This document shows, piece after piece, positions 15,154-24,834 of a stretch of DNA of 29,251 bases. Numbering within the stretch: position 1 is the stretch's first letter; each line of letters starts with the position of its first letter. The notes beneath the pieces were generated by a model. It ran no database searches and was not told the origin of the DNA. It worked only from the letters and a program-made list of their open reading frames with translations. The position numbers and the translations under genes were made by a program. The stretch spans positions 1 to 29,251 of the forward strand of contig UQAZ01000021.1 in assembly GCA_900539165.1 (NCBI GenBank), given 5' to 3'. The DNA is from an uncultured Oscillospiraceae bacterium. GTDB lineage: Bacteria; Bacillota; Clostridia; Oscillospirales; Acutalibacteraceae.

Positions 15154-18100
15154 TTAAATTACTTCATATGTTGCCCTTAGGACAATTTCATTTTCTTTTA
15201 CATTAACTGTTTTCCATTGCTTAAATGTGTAGAACGGAAGCTTTGGAGCGTGCATTCCTGCAATTTCTTCCTTGCTTGTGTCAAGGCTGTCTGACGAGGT
15301 AATGTACTTTGTGGCGATAACTCTGCCGTTGTTGTTAAGCAGAGTAAGCTTGATATTTGTTGACGGCTTAACTTCTTTTTCGGTCAGGTAAGCGCAAACC
15401 GTAGCGTTAGAATTTGCAATTAATTCACAGGTTGCTTCGCCTTGACTTACTTTTCTTGTAATGCCGTCCTTTTTTACCGTCCACTTCTGCACATTCAAAT
15501 CACCGATGTCTTCGCTGATGTCGAATTTAACAAGGTCTCCGTAGCTTGCACTTTCGGTTCTGCTTTGCGATTCGACGATTTCACCGTTTGCGTTGCATAT
15601 CATAAGCTTTACACTTATTGTTCTTACTCTCAACAGGGCAGTTGCTTCAATTATACTTGCCGTTGCCTTGTCAAGTGCAGATGCGTCTTGAGCGTCTATT
15701 GCTTGCTGTGCGCTTGTTTTTGCGTTGTTTATCGCTTGAAGGTAAACTTCCTTTGACTCTTGTGTGTATGCCTCAAAGCTCTCTACAACAGTCAGCAGGG
15801 AAGCGTTATATGCCTCTAAGCAGTCGGCAAAATCTTTGTCTGTTTTTGTCGGTTGAGTGATGTTTCTCTTTTCCCAATATCCACAGAGGTTGTCGCAATA
15901 GTAAATATCGTAGCCGCATTCGCTTGCTGTCGGAGCAACCGTTCTTGAAAATGATAAATGTGGATGATTGTTCGGATTTTCGTCAAGCTCAACCGTGTAG
16001 CTGTGGTCGTTACGGTTGCAGACATATTCTCCGACGCCCTTAAATGTGCAGTCAGGCTCACGGATTATCGAGTAGGTGTATTCGTGACCGAGAGCGTCAA
16101 CATAACTGTTTTCGTCAATTTGCTCGTGTCCGCATACCTTACATTTTTGTGCCGTATATCCTCTTTCTGTGCAGGTCGGAGGAACTACAACATTTTCGTA
16201 TGTATGATCTTTAAGCTCTGTGTAGTTGTCCTTGTAGCTGTCTCCGCAATGTGTGCAAGTGTGAAGCGTATAGCCTCGCTCTGTGCAGGAGGAGGGGACA
16301 ACCTCACTTTTGTATGTATGCTCCAACTTGTCAGTCTCGGTTTCGTAAACGGCACCGCATATGTCACAAGTGCTTTGCCTGATTCCCGGCTCACTGCAAG
16401 TCGGCTCTTTGATTACATTACCGAGCGTCAGCTGACAAGCTTCCTCTCTCCTCGTTTCGTTTACGGTTATAACCTCGTTGTCACCGTAGGTGGCTCTGTC
16501 GGCTGTAACCTCGTTCCAAGAATAAATGATGTGAGCTTGTCTTTCTTGAACACCCTTTATTGTAGCGGTGTTTACAATAGCAGAGCTGTCAGCGGTCTGT
16601 CCTTCTTCAACAACCAATGAACCCATATTTTGACCACCGGCGCTGATGTACTCTACGATATAGTTGTACTTTAGCGAGTTGATTGCATTTGTAATGTCAT
16701 TGGCAAGTACAGTAACGGATTTTGAATTATAAGCTCCGCTGTAACCGCTTGCCGAAATAACAGATGCCATAGCGCCCTGACCCTGAGTAAGAGCTGAGTA
16801 ATATGTACTCCATGTGCTATTTGTGTATCGTGTCGCCTGTGCAGTTGAGCTTGAAATAACTCCGTTTTGCTGTCCTGCCTTTTCAGCATTTGTAAGAGCA
16901 TTTCTCAATGTGTTGTAGGCAGTATTGTCCTTTGTAATTGATGATACTTGATTGAACTTATCAACTGCATTTTTAATTTGCGTTGCACAGTTAGAAACGT
17001 TTGTTGCCGTGCTTGAAGCGTAGTTATATGATGACGGATTTACTGCCGTTGCGGCATCGTATGCGCTCATAAGCTGAGATAAACCGCCCTGCTTGTACGC
17101 AGCCGGATTTTTAACCATAGCTCTGTAAGAAGCTGTGTTGATTTTTTCAAGTAACGGCTTGTAGTTAATGATATAGAAGTTTTTTGTGTTTACTCCGTCA
17201 ATGTACTTAACCCATTGTACGCTGTTACCGCCATCACTTGTACCGATACCGACAGAGAATTGTGTCGGTGTAGCGGTGGTGTAATATCCTCCGCCACCGA
17301 ATGCGGCATCATAATTTATGTTAAAAAAGTTTGCCATATATCGCATATCGCCTGTGGAAAGAACAATGTTAGATGACGTTCCTTCCTCGGAGCTGTTAAT
17401 TTGATACGGGCTGTTAATTACGGTGTTGAAATTTCTTGAGCAAACATCGCCTTGATATTGTGAATTTTTGATTCTCAGTCCGCCGTTCTGCGCTCTCAAA
17501 GCCGTATAGAGAACTCTTGGGTTTTTAGGACTTGCAAATGTAGAACTGCTTGTTCTGTAAAAACCCACAATAAACGGAATATTAGGAGAAGAATCCGTGT
17601 AGAGGTATACACCTGTGTGATAGTAGAAGTTTGCGGTGGTGTTGTTACCCTCTGCCGAATAGCTTCTTACGAGAGGGTCGTCCGAAGGCTCGTACCATAA
17701 GCATCCCGTATTTGCAGGAATTGTACCATTGTCCGAGGACGAAAATCTTGGTGTTGCATTCGCTGTCGGTGCGCTCCATTCTTTCATGGAAGCAAGTGCC
17801 GATTTAAGTGTGTTTGTGTATTGAGCAATGTTCAGCGATTTTACATTGCCGTAAAGGTAAGCGTCGACAGCCTTTTGCGCATTGACATAAGCGTTGTAAG
17901 CAGTACCCATATTTGTGTAGAGCTTACCGCTTGCCATCTTTGCTTCATACTCTGCCATTGCGGTTTTTAATGGCTGAATTTCTGCCATACCTAAATCTGC
18001 ACCGTAATTTATTCCGTTTAATTCGAGCCAAATGTCGGACCATTTTCCGTTTCCGTTTGTTCCGTTGTTGTTTCTGTTACAAAAAGCAACGACAGTAATG

Positions 18101-19851
18101 TCATTTATGCCCGCAGCTTTTGCGTTCTTTACCGCTGTCGTTAAGTCGAGAGTAACATATTTGTTGTTGTCGTTTCTGTAATCGTGGTCAATATATCCGA
18201 CCTTGTTTGTGTCGTTGAGTCCGAATAATTGCTTTATGTATGCAGCGCTGTTTGCACCTGCGTTAGTTGCAATTCCCGAGTGAGTAGTGTGTTTTAATGT
18301 TTGGCTGAGAGGCTTTAGGTATTGTGATGCCTTTGCCGAATCAATCCAGTACAGCTCAACACCAAAGTTGTCGATTTTTTCCTGCGACCATTTTGTACTT
18401 GTAGCCGCAACGCTTGCTTTGTCGCCCGATTTGATGTCGGTAATATCGTAGCTCCAAAGACCTACCGTTGTATTGCCCGGCTGTGAGTCATTTACGATAT
18501 TAAATGCAGTTGCGTTATATCTTGTACTTCCGTCCTGTCCGCAGAGAATACCGCTTTTGCCGATCGGAATAAATGAGTTTGATTCGTTATAACTGATGAA
18601 TTCAGGCTCTATCCAAGAATCCGACCACTCGTTTGTTGTTACGCCGTTGTTATTTTTACTGCAAATGGCAAGCACACAAATCTCGCTCCACTTTTCCTGC
18701 TTTGCTTTGTTAAATGCTGATGTCAGGTCGAGTGTCGTGTATCTGTTTATTGCCGTTGCATAGTTATGACTTATTGTTCCTATCTTTGTTGAATTGGTTA
18801 AGCCGAATTTGTTTTCTGCCCATCCTACCGCATTGTCTCCGACATTGTTTGCCAAGTTGTTGTCAATAGAGGTTTTGTTGCTGACGCTTGCCTCTTTTAG
18901 ATAGCTTGATGCAAGTGATGGGTCTATGTAATAAAAGTTTATGCTTAAATCATTGATGCTTGCCTTGTAATAGTCATTTACAAATACGTTTAACGAAGCC
19001 GAATCAACATATTTCAGGCTGTCAATTCCGTAACTCCACAGTCCGATTGTTGTACAGCTTGCGGCACCGTCGTTTACTATGTTAAACGAATTGCCGTTGT
19101 ACCTTTGGTTGCTGTTTCCTGCGCTTATTACTGCCGACCTTGAAATTGAAAGGGCAGTGCTTGAAACGGTGTATGTGATGTTGCTCAGTTTAATCCATGT
19201 GTCCGACCAATTAGGATTTGATTCTGATGCGCCGTTGTTTTTGTTGCACATTGCAAGAATACAAAGACCGTTCCAGCCATTCTTCTTCATATCATGAATT
19301 GCCGTTGTGAGGTCAAGCGTAAATTCGTTGCTTTCGTTAGATGAATAGTTGTGTGCAAGAGAGCCGAGAAGATTTTTGTTGTTCAGTCCGAATGTGTTTT
19401 TGATGTACGATATGCTCGCATCTCCTGCGTTTGTGTTTATTCCGCTGAGGTTGGTATGCTTTTCGGTTTCGTTGATGCCTTTCAAATATGCATTTGCACT
19501 TGCCGGATTTATGTAGTAGAAGTCTATTGCTAAGCCGTCAATGCTTTGTCTTGCATATTCGGTTACCGTAGCTGTTAGCTGCGCACCGGTCATTTTAGAC
19601 GCATCCGAAATATCATAGCTCCAAAGTCCAACCGTCGTGTTACCGCCCGAGCCGTCGTTAATAATGTTAAAGGTATTGCCTTTGTATCTCGAGGCTGTAA
19701 TGTTTCCGCCGACTATACCCGATTTAGTCATACCTATACCTGTGCCGTCATCGGCATAAACGGCACTAACCCCCGTTGTGCCGCAGGATAGAATTATGGC
19801 AATAACTAAAAAGAGAGAAGTCATTGATTTGATAAACTTAGTCTTTTTCAT
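15154..19851 (-). CDS. Very large secreted modular protein with three tandem beta repeats and cysteine modules
   Basis: The product is 1565 residues with a signal peptide (about 1-30). Three tandem repeats of about 190 residues follow (about 43-235, 237-425, 430-620), each with RYxGxxFNIVNDG, TxGLWSYxI, a 'FYYI' strand, FGL, TLDLTxA and WSDxWI. The layout recalls DNRLRE-type wall or carbohydrate-binding domains, but I cannot assign it firmly. Then come a helical segment (about 630-690), a novel beta region (about 700-930), helical FIVAR-like stretches (about 930-1065), four or more Cys modules of the PTCTERGYTxxxC form (about 1140-1320), another FIVAR-like segment, and two C-terminal beta modules (QKWTVKKDG; KLTLLNNNGRVIA). 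The C-terminal part is homologous to that of the PI-PLC protein encoded divergently. No anchor or dockerin is visible. Likely extracellular adhesion or polymer binding; function unknown. Confidence 0.85.
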   Translation of the reverse strand: MKKTKFIKSMTSLFLVIAIILSCGTTGVSAVYADDGTGIGMTKSGIVGGNITASRYKGNTFNIINDGSGGNTTVGLWSYDISDASKMTGAQLTATVTEYARQSIDGLAIDFYYINPASANAYLKGINETEKHTNLSGINTNAGDASISYIKNTFGLNNKNLLGSLAHNYSSNESNEFTLDLTTAIHDMKKNGWNGLCILAMCNKNNGASESNPNWSDTWIKLSNITYTVSSTALSISRSAVISAGNSNQRYNGNSFNIVNDGAASCTTIGLWSYGIDSLKYVDSASLNVFVNDYYKASINDLSINFYYIDPSLASSYLKEASVSNKTSIDNNLANNVGDNAVGWAENKFGLTNSTKIGTISHNYATAINRYTTLDLTSAFNKAKQEKWSEICVLAICSKNNNGVTTNEWSDSWIEPEFISYNESNSFIPIGKSGILCGQDGSTRYNATAFNIVNDSQPGNTTVGLWSYDITDIKSGDKASVAATSTKWSQEKIDNFGVELYWIDSAKASQYLKPLSQTLKHTTHSGIATNAGANSAAYIKQLFGLNDTNKVGYIDHDYRNDNNKYVTLDLTTAVKNAKAAGINDITVVAFCNRNNNGTNGNGKWSDIWLELNGINYGADLGMAEIQPLKTAMAEYEAKMASGKLYTNMGTAYNAYVNAQKAVDAYLYGNVKSLNIAQYTNTLKSALASMKEWSAPTANATPRFSSSDNGTIPANTGCLWYEPSDDPLVRSYSAEGNNTTANFYYHTGVYLYTDSSPNIPFIVGFYRTSSSTFASPKNPRVLYTALRAQNGGLRIKNSQYQGDVCSRNFNTVINSPYQINSSEEGTSSNIVLSTGDMRYMANFFNINYDAAFGGGGYYTTATPTQFSVGIGTSDGGNSVQWVKYIDGVNTKNFYIINYKPLLEKINTASYRAMVKNPAAYKQGGLSQLMSAYDAATAVNPSSYNYASSTATNVSNCATQIKNAVDKFNQVSSITKDNTAYNTLRNALTNAEKAGQQNGVISSSTAQATRYTNSTWSTYYSALTQGQGAMASVISASGYSGAYNSKSVTVLANDITNAINSLKYNYIVEYISAGGQNMGSLVVEEGQTADSSAIVNTATIKGVQERQAHIIYSWNEVTADRATYGDNEVITVNETRREEACQLTLGNVIKEPTCSEPGIRQSTCDICGAVYETETDKLEHTYKSEVVPSSCTERGYTLHTCTHCGDSYKDNYTELKDHTYENVVVPPTCTERGYTAQKCKVCGHEQIDENSYVDALGHEYTYSIIREPDCTFKGVGEYVCNRNDHSYTVELDENPNNHPHLSFSRTVAPTASECGYDIYYCDNLCGYWEKRNITQPTKTDKDFADCLEAYNASLLTVVESFEAYTQESKEVYLQAINNAKTSAQQAIDAQDASALDKATASIIEATALLRVRTISVKLMICNANGEIVESQSRTESASYGDLVKFDISEDIGDLNVQKWTVKKDGITRKVSQGEATCELIANSNATVCAYLTEKEVKPSTNIKLTLLNNNGRVIATKYITSSDSLDTSKEEIAGMHAPKLPFYTFKQWKTVNVKENEIVLRATYEVI

Positions 19852-19950
19852 TGCAGTTCTCCGTTTGATGAGTTTTGGGTATAAATTGTTAAATTTAAAC
19901 TGACAGATATTTTTATTCTCTTATATTATATACAATTATATTTGCAATTT

Positions 19951-20008
19951 CTATTGACATCTTTTACTAAATAAATGACGAAATATTGAATAATCTGTCA
20001 ATAGACAG
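19951..20008. promoter_or_regulatory. Inverted repeats and candidate promoter region between divergent genes
   Basis: In the 255-base gap between the divergent start codons, CTATTGACA (19951-19959) is exactly inverted as TGTCAATAG (19996-20004), and the latter overlaps a small palindrome, CTGTC-AATA-GACAG (19995-20008). For the plus strand, TAGACA (20002-20007) and TATAAT (20026-20031) are 18 bases apart and form a plausible sigma-A promoter whose -35 lies in the palindrome. The symmetrical placement could coordinate both transcripts; regulator binding is inference. Confidence 0.5.
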
Positions 20009-20106
20009 TAAACGCAATAATAGTTTATAATAATAGAGATGATAGATATTTTTATACTTTTATTATTGGAACATCAACCTTAAATGATTGATTAACGGAG
20101 TAAAAA

Positions 20107-23100
20107 ATGAAAAAAATCAGTAAGAAAATTTTAGCGATTATGCTGGTTGTGGCTTTTCTTTTTGGCTCGGCTCTGCCTGTATCGGCTCAATCCTTTTCTA
20201 CCAATTCGCTTTTGACTACTTCGGTCAGCGGACATAATTGGATGAATGGTATCAGCGACAGTACGGCGCTCACGGACATTACTATGCCCGGTACGCACGA
20301 CTCGGGTACAAAAAATGTTGACCTTCCTATTTGGTCAAAAACGCAGACACTTTCCATAACCGAGCAGTTGAATATCGGTGTAAGATATTTTGATTTGAGA
20401 TTGGAACATGTTTCCGATGTGTACTATAATGCACAAATCGTTCACGGCTCATCAAACTGCTGGAATGATAAGGGAGGACACCTTACTCTTTATGAAGTGC
20501 TTGAGGATATGTACGCATTCCTTAACGCAAATCCGAGCGAAACTCTCATTGTAAGCGTTAAGCAGGATTACGGTAATGATATTAACGCTTTGGCAAATGA
20601 TGTTAATACTCTTATTGACCTACGTTCTAACTATTGGTTTACAGGCTCTTATACGCCTAACCTCGGCTCTGTAAGAGGTAAGTGCGTGCTTGCAACCCGT
20701 ATGAGAGAGGTCGGACGAGGTATAAGCCTTAGTTGGGGCGACCAAGGCTCTGACGGCGGAGCTGTTGATTCGGGCTGGATGAAGGCTCAGGACAGATATA
20801 AAATGGGTGCTTCCTCTAAGTGGTCAAATGCCGTTAAGCCTATGCTTGACGAAACTAAGCCAAACGGTGTATGGTATGTAAACTTTTTGTCTACAACAGG
20901 CGGAGGCATTGCGGGCGTTGAATCCAATGCAGGCACCATGAACGGTTATTTCAGAACCTATGAAATGATGAATAATAAGTGCTACGGTATCGTCATATTA
21001 GACTATGCTACCGATGACTTATGCTCGAAAATATATAAAGCTAATGACCTTGTCGCTAAGATACAGCCTAACAGCGAAGCAGGGCAGTATTATTATCGAC
21101 TTAATTTGAACACATGGGACGATATTCCCGGCTCTTGGCAGGGCGTTTCGTGTAGATTGTATTATAAAACGAATAACGGAACGGGCGAGGAAAAGTCTGT
21201 TCTCCTGTTTGACCAATCCGCCGCATATAAGGGCTATGCTTTCGTCGCAACCGTAACTAATAACGATTTTACAGGCTGTGTTGACGGCTATCCAACAAGA
21301 GTGCAGATGTACTTTAATTGGACGGGCAATGACGGAATAGGTATTGACCAAAGATTGTATGTCAGCCGTTCGCCGAGTGATAATCTTACCCTTGTTGCCA
21401 AGGATACTGTAAGATATACTACGCCGACAAATACTACTAATAATCTTTCGGTGCAGGCAAATACATATCCTCAGATTAAATCTGTTGCATTTGCCGACGC
21501 AAGCGATTTAACTGTTTCTGCTCCTGATATAAATTCGGACACGGTTAATCAGTATACTTTAAGATACAATATTTATGACCAGTATAATGTTAAATGGCAG
21601 AGAGAATCGGCTGCACTCACCCCCGATACAAATTATCCGGGTGTAACCGTTTCGGGCAATAAGCTTTTGATTGATAAATCAGCAAACGATATTGCACCTA
21701 ATACCTCATTTAATGTTTATGCTACCTATGCATCCTCGGGCAGTACTCTTAGAAGTTCGCCGAAAAGGATTACTGTTACAACAAATAAAATTCCTTATAA
21801 ATTCGTAAACTATGACGGTACGGTGCTTGCTTCAGGCTCTGAATACGCAGGCACAACCCCGCAGTATAACGGACAGACACCTAAGCGTGAGCCTGACGAG
21901 AACGGACATTATACCTTTACCTCGTGGACACCTTTGAAGCCTTTGTCGGTGGAAAATAACACCTATACTGCATTTTATACCGCCAATAATCACCTTGTAA
22001 GCAAAACGGTTGTGCAAAAGCAAGCAACCTGTACTCAGTCGGGCTTGAGTACAAATTATTGTACCTGCGGCTATTCTTGGACAAGTGAGATACCGGCAAC
22101 AGGTCACAGCTATATTACTGTTTCAAAACCACCTACCTGTACCGAGGACGGTTACAGAAAAGTAGTTTGCCGTATTGACGGTGATGTCAAGGAAAATACT
22201 GTGTTGCCCGCAACAGGACACGATACGAAAAATGCTGTAAGAGGCGAATATGTTGCTCCGACAGGTGAAGAAAACGGATATATTCCTTACTATTGCCCGA
22301 TTTGTAATGAAGAAATACTTTCTATGAGAAAGTACGATGCCGTTAATCTCGGCGGCTATTACGATGCTCTCGGAGTTGTAGACGGAATTAAAAATGAGCC
22401 TGATTATTCTTCATATAATTCTGCCTATGTTACAGAGCTTGAGCAGGCTGTTGCTCAGGCTAAACAGCTTGCAGAAGACGAGGAAAAGAATAAACTCCAG
22501 TCAAATATCGACGAGGCTGCTTTAAGAATTAATGCAGCTGTTGCAAAATTTTCTTCGGACATCGGAGTTAATTACTACACCTTGACATTTGTGTTTAATA
22601 ACGGTGTCAGCCGTAAGCTTACATATAAAGAGGGAACAGCACCCGAAAGCATTGCAGTTCCCGCAAATACGGCTACCATTAATACCGAAAGTAATCACAC
22701 GATTTATAGGTGGGAAACCGTTAAGACGGTAACGAAAAATAAAACCTATGTTGAAAGCAGCGTAACAAAACCGCATACATTTAACACCTATATTGCTCCC
22801 GATATCGAACATACAGGCTCTTGTGTTGAAGATGTAACAGTCGAGCATAGATGTATTTGTGGATATTTGTATACAGAAGTGACAGGCAAGGGCGATATTC
22901 ACAGCTGGGGTGAGTGGACTTCAAACGGCGACGGCACACATACAAAGCATTGCTTAAATGACAGTTCGCATACCGAGACCGATAACTGTGTTATTAATCC
23001 TCAAACCCATTCTTGCGTTATTTGCTCATATAAACTCAATACGAAAAATTATGAGAATTCGGTTGAACTTGCAAAAAATCTCCTTAAATCAAATAACAAG

Positions 23101-23760
23101 CAGTATTCTCAGGAAAAACTTGATGAATTGCAGGTTGTACTTGACAGAGCAGAACAGGAGTTTTTGAAAGCGGATTCTCAGGAAAAAATTGACAGTCTTA
23201 ATTCACAGATTGCTGCTGCCGTGTTTGCCGTAATAGGCTCGTTGAGATACTATACCGTTAAATTTACATATGTAATTGACGATAAAACGACCGTTGTGGT
23301 AACTCAGCTTGAAAAAAGCTATAACACATCCGTTACTCTCGACATTCCGTCATCGACATTGGAAAATGCAACTGTTGAAAAATGGACGGTAAAGCTTGTT
23401 GAAACAGGCTCAATTAAAAAGTGCCAAGCAGACGGTGCATCGCTTACATTTGACATTACCGATAATGTTGAATATGTGGCATATATAAAAACAGACAAAA
23501 CCGAAAATTCACAAAAATCAAAAATCACCCTGACCGATATTAACGGCAGAGTGACACAGGTTATTTATGTTGAAAACGGTCAATACACGGTTACCGTAAA
23601 CGGCTCTGATTTAGTTCTTGTCGCTGCGGATAGGTCATATACCTTGAGTGCTAAACGATTAGCGTTTAAGAACGTTTCCGGCTTTGCCGTTAATGGCACA
23701 GCGATTGGTGATACCGTTGATGTTAAATCGGATATTGTAATTAACGCCTTGTATTCATAA
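20107..23760 (+). CDS. Secreted phosphatidylinositol-specific phospholipase C with long modular tail
   Basis: The product is 1217 residues with a signal peptide (1-27, ending LPVSA). The PI-PLC X domain spans about 40-315. It cleaves phosphatidylinositol, and in some bacteria GPI anchors, to diacylglycerol and inositol 1,2-cyclic phosphate. Catalytic residues are in place: His64-Asp65 in MPGTHDSG, Asp96/Arg98 in RYFDLRL, His113 in IVHG, and the late Asp in IVILDYA. The Arg marks the metal-independent type known from Bacillus and Listeria. The remainder is unlike those ~300-residue enzymes: beta domains (about 330-555), an InlB-type repeat (559-625), cysteine modules (TCTEDGYRKVVC, PATGH), FIVAR-like helices (KYDAVNLGGYYDAL onward) and C-terminal beta modules (VEKWTVKL; KITLTDINGRVTQ) shared with the divergent 1565-residue protein. 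GGAG precedes the ATG by six bases. Confidence 0.92.
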   Translation: MKKISKKILAIMLVVAFLFGSALPVSAQSFSTNSLLTTSVSGHNWMNGISDSTALTDITMPGTHDSGTKNVDLPIWSKTQTLSITEQLNIGVRYFDLRLEHVSDVYYNAQIVHGSSNCWNDKGGHLTLYEVLEDMYAFLNANPSETLIVSVKQDYGNDINALANDVNTLIDLRSNYWFTGSYTPNLGSVRGKCVLATRMREVGRGISLSWGDQGSDGGAVDSGWMKAQDRYKMGASSKWSNAVKPMLDETKPNGVWYVNFLSTTGGGIAGVESNAGTMNGYFRTYEMMNNKCYGIVILDYATDDLCSKIYKANDLVAKIQPNSEAGQYYYRLNLNTWDDIPGSWQGVSCRLYYKTNNGTGEEKSVLLFDQSAAYKGYAFVATVTNNDFTGCVDGYPTRVQMYFNWTGNDGIGIDQRLYVSRSPSDNLTLVAKDTVRYTTPTNTTNNLSVQANTYPQIKSVAFADASDLTVSAPDINSDTVNQYTLRYNIYDQYNVKWQRESAALTPDTNYPGVTVSGNKLLIDKSANDIAPNTSFNVYATYASSGSTLRSSPKRITVTTNKIPYKFVNYDGTVLASGSEYAGTTPQYNGQTPKREPDENGHYTFTSWTPLKPLSVENNTYTAFYTANNHLVSKTVVQKQATCTQSGLSTNYCTCGYSWTSEIPATGHSYITVSKPPTCTEDGYRKVVCRIDGDVKENTVLPATGHDTKNAVRGEYVAPTGEENGYIPYYCPICNEEILSMRKYDAVNLGGYYDALGVVDGIKNEPDYSSYNSAYVTELEQAVAQAKQLAEDEEKNKLQSNIDEAALRINAAVAKFSSDIGVNYYTLTFVFNNGVSRKLTYKEGTAPESIAVPANTATINTESNHTIYRWETVKTVTKNKTYVESSVTKPHTFNTYIAPDIEHTGSCVEDVTVEHRCICGYLYTEVTGKGDIHSWGEWTSNGDGTHTKHCLNDSSHTETDNCVINPQTHSCVICSYKLNTKNYENSVELAKNLLKSNNKQYSQEKLDELQVVLDRAEQEFLKADSQEKIDSLNSQIAAAVFAVIGSLRYYTVKFTYVIDDKTTVVVTQLEKSYNTSVTLDIPSSTLENATVEKWTVKLVETGSIKKCQADGASLTFDITDNVEYVAYIKTDKTENSQKSKITLTDINGRVTQVIYVENGQYTVTVNGSDLVLVAADRSYTLSAKRLAFKNVSGFAVNGTAIGDTVDVKSDIVINALYS

Positions 23761-23774
23761 ATAAACATATAATA

Positions 23775-23811
23775 AAACATCACGACAGTTTTAATTGCCG
23801 TGATGTTTTTT
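23775..23811. terminator. Bidirectional terminator between convergent genes
   Basis: AAACATCACG pairs with CGTGATGTTT (10 bp) with A-rich and T-rich flanks on both sides (TTTTTT follows on the plus strand, AAAA precedes). It lies 15 bases after the PLC stop and 11 bases before the end of the minus-strand PAP2 gene, serving both. Confidence 0.9.
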
Positions 23812-23821
23812 GTATTATGTG

Positions 23822-24700
23822 TTATTTTGATTCGCCGCTTAATTGCTTCCAATGAATTTTGCAGTATTCCTTGCCGTTAATAGCAGGGTATTTTTCGTCA
23901 TCAACTCTTGCTGCATTTAGGCAATCATATTCTTCGTTGTATGCACAAGTTTGTGCATTTCCCTCGTTAATCGCAGGAATATATGCCATACAGAAGATTG
24001 CAATAACCGTTATAACGATTGCGACAGTTCCTGTTTTTGCATTCGCCTTTTTGAACAGCTTTTGTGCGTCGACCTTGTCGAGTGCCTTGATTTTACATAA
24101 AGCGTTAGAAATCAAGTAACCAATTACACCTGCGAAAATACCAATAAGCATACCGCCGAGTACATCGGTCGGATAATGCACCATAAGATAAATTCTGCTG
24201 CTCATAGTACATACGGCAATTATCGGAAGAATTGTTGCAAATACCTTTTTTTTGTCCTTAGAAAAGCAGATTGCAAGTGCCGTCGTAATTTCAAATACTC
24301 CTGTTGTGTGTCCTGACGGGAAGGAGTAATCGCTTTCGCTGAGCCTTCCTGCCGCTTCGTACCACAGCATATAGTCACTTACGCCCTGAAGTGTGTTGTA
24401 CGGTCGAATTCTCAGCACCATAGGCTTGAAAATTACATTTGTTAAAAGTGTGCCTATGATTATCGCAAAGATAATCGAAAAGCCGTACTTCCTTGATTTC
24501 TTGAAAAAGCATAGCACTAATCCAAAAACAAACATAGGTATGATAAAGTTTTCATCTCCAAACGATGTGAAAAACTTTGCCACGCCCGTCAAAAATCCGT
24601 TTTGCAATCCACCGAAAAACTTGAATATCAGCAAATCAAAATTGTAAAATATGCTGTCAAGCTTATCTCCGATGGTTGCGGCGAGTAAAAAAGTATTCAT
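23822..24700 (-). CDS. PAP2-family membrane phosphatase
   Basis: The product is a 292-residue integral membrane protein of the type 2 phosphatidic acid phosphatase superfamily, which removes phosphate from lipids such as phosphatidate or undecaprenyl diphosphate. All three signature motifs are intact: KPMVLRIRP (92-100), SFPSGHTTG (127-134) and SRIYLMVHYPTD (168-179), the last His being the nucleophile. About six helices are expected. After a final helix there is a charged, Cys-containing tail (about 240-292: TCAYNEEYDC, KEYCKIHWKQ), which is not usual in small PAP2 enzymes and may face outward. ATG at 24700 was chosen because GGAGGT lies just upstream; the frame extends to an ATG at 24712 that overlaps this site. 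Its neighbour encodes a phospholipase C, but the genes converge and need not be linked in function. Confidence 0.92.
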   Translation of the reverse strand: MNTFLLAATIGDKLDSIFYNFDLLIFKFFGGLQNGFLTGVAKFFTSFGDENFIIPMFVFGLVLCFFKKSRKYGFSIIFAIIIGTLLTNVIFKPMVLRIRPYNTLQGVSDYMLWYEAAGRLSESDYSFPSGHTTGVFEITTALAICFSKDKKKVFATILPIIAVCTMSSRIYLMVHYPTDVLGGMLIGIFAGVIGYLISNALCKIKALDKVDAQKLFKKANAKTGTVAIVITVIAIFCMAYIPAINEGNAQTCAYNEEYDCLNAARVDDEKYPAINGKEYCKIHWKQLSGESK

Positions 24701-24727
24701 ATGTACCTCCATGAAATGTTTTACCTT

Positions 24728-24756
24728 ATTTTAACATTTAGTATGGCTTATTTCAA
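24728..24756 (-). promoter_or_regulatory. Candidate sigma-A promoter of the PAP2 gene
   Basis: On the minus strand TTGAAA (24756-24751) and TAAAAT (24733-24728) are separated by 17 bases, about 28 bases upstream of the chosen start. One mismatch to consensus in each hexamer. Confidence 0.6.
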
Positions 24757-24786
24757 TATATCAAATAAATATTTTTTTCAACTAAC

Positions 24787-24815
24787 TTGTTTATATCGCA
24801 ATTTTGTGTTACTAT
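24787..24815 (+). promoter_or_regulatory. Candidate sigma-A promoter of the nnr gene
   Basis: TTGTTT (24787-24792) and TACTAT (24810-24815) are 17 bases apart. Transcription would start close to the ribosome binding site GGAGTG (24822-24827), giving a very short leader. Hexamers are imperfect. Confidence 0.5.
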
Positions 24816-24834
24816 TTTTTTGGAGTGATAATTT

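Noticed and set aside
15958..16620. 220-residue plus-strand frame opposite the cysteine-module region
   Set aside because: It mirrors the repetitive Cys modules of the minus-strand gene, is rich in Val/Cys, and has no ribosome binding site or recognisable domain.
20107..23760. Cysteine modules as zinc-binding or DNA-binding fingers
   Set aside because: They occur in secreted proteins with signal peptides and in a form recurrent in extracellular clostridial proteins, so a nucleic-acid role is unlikely.
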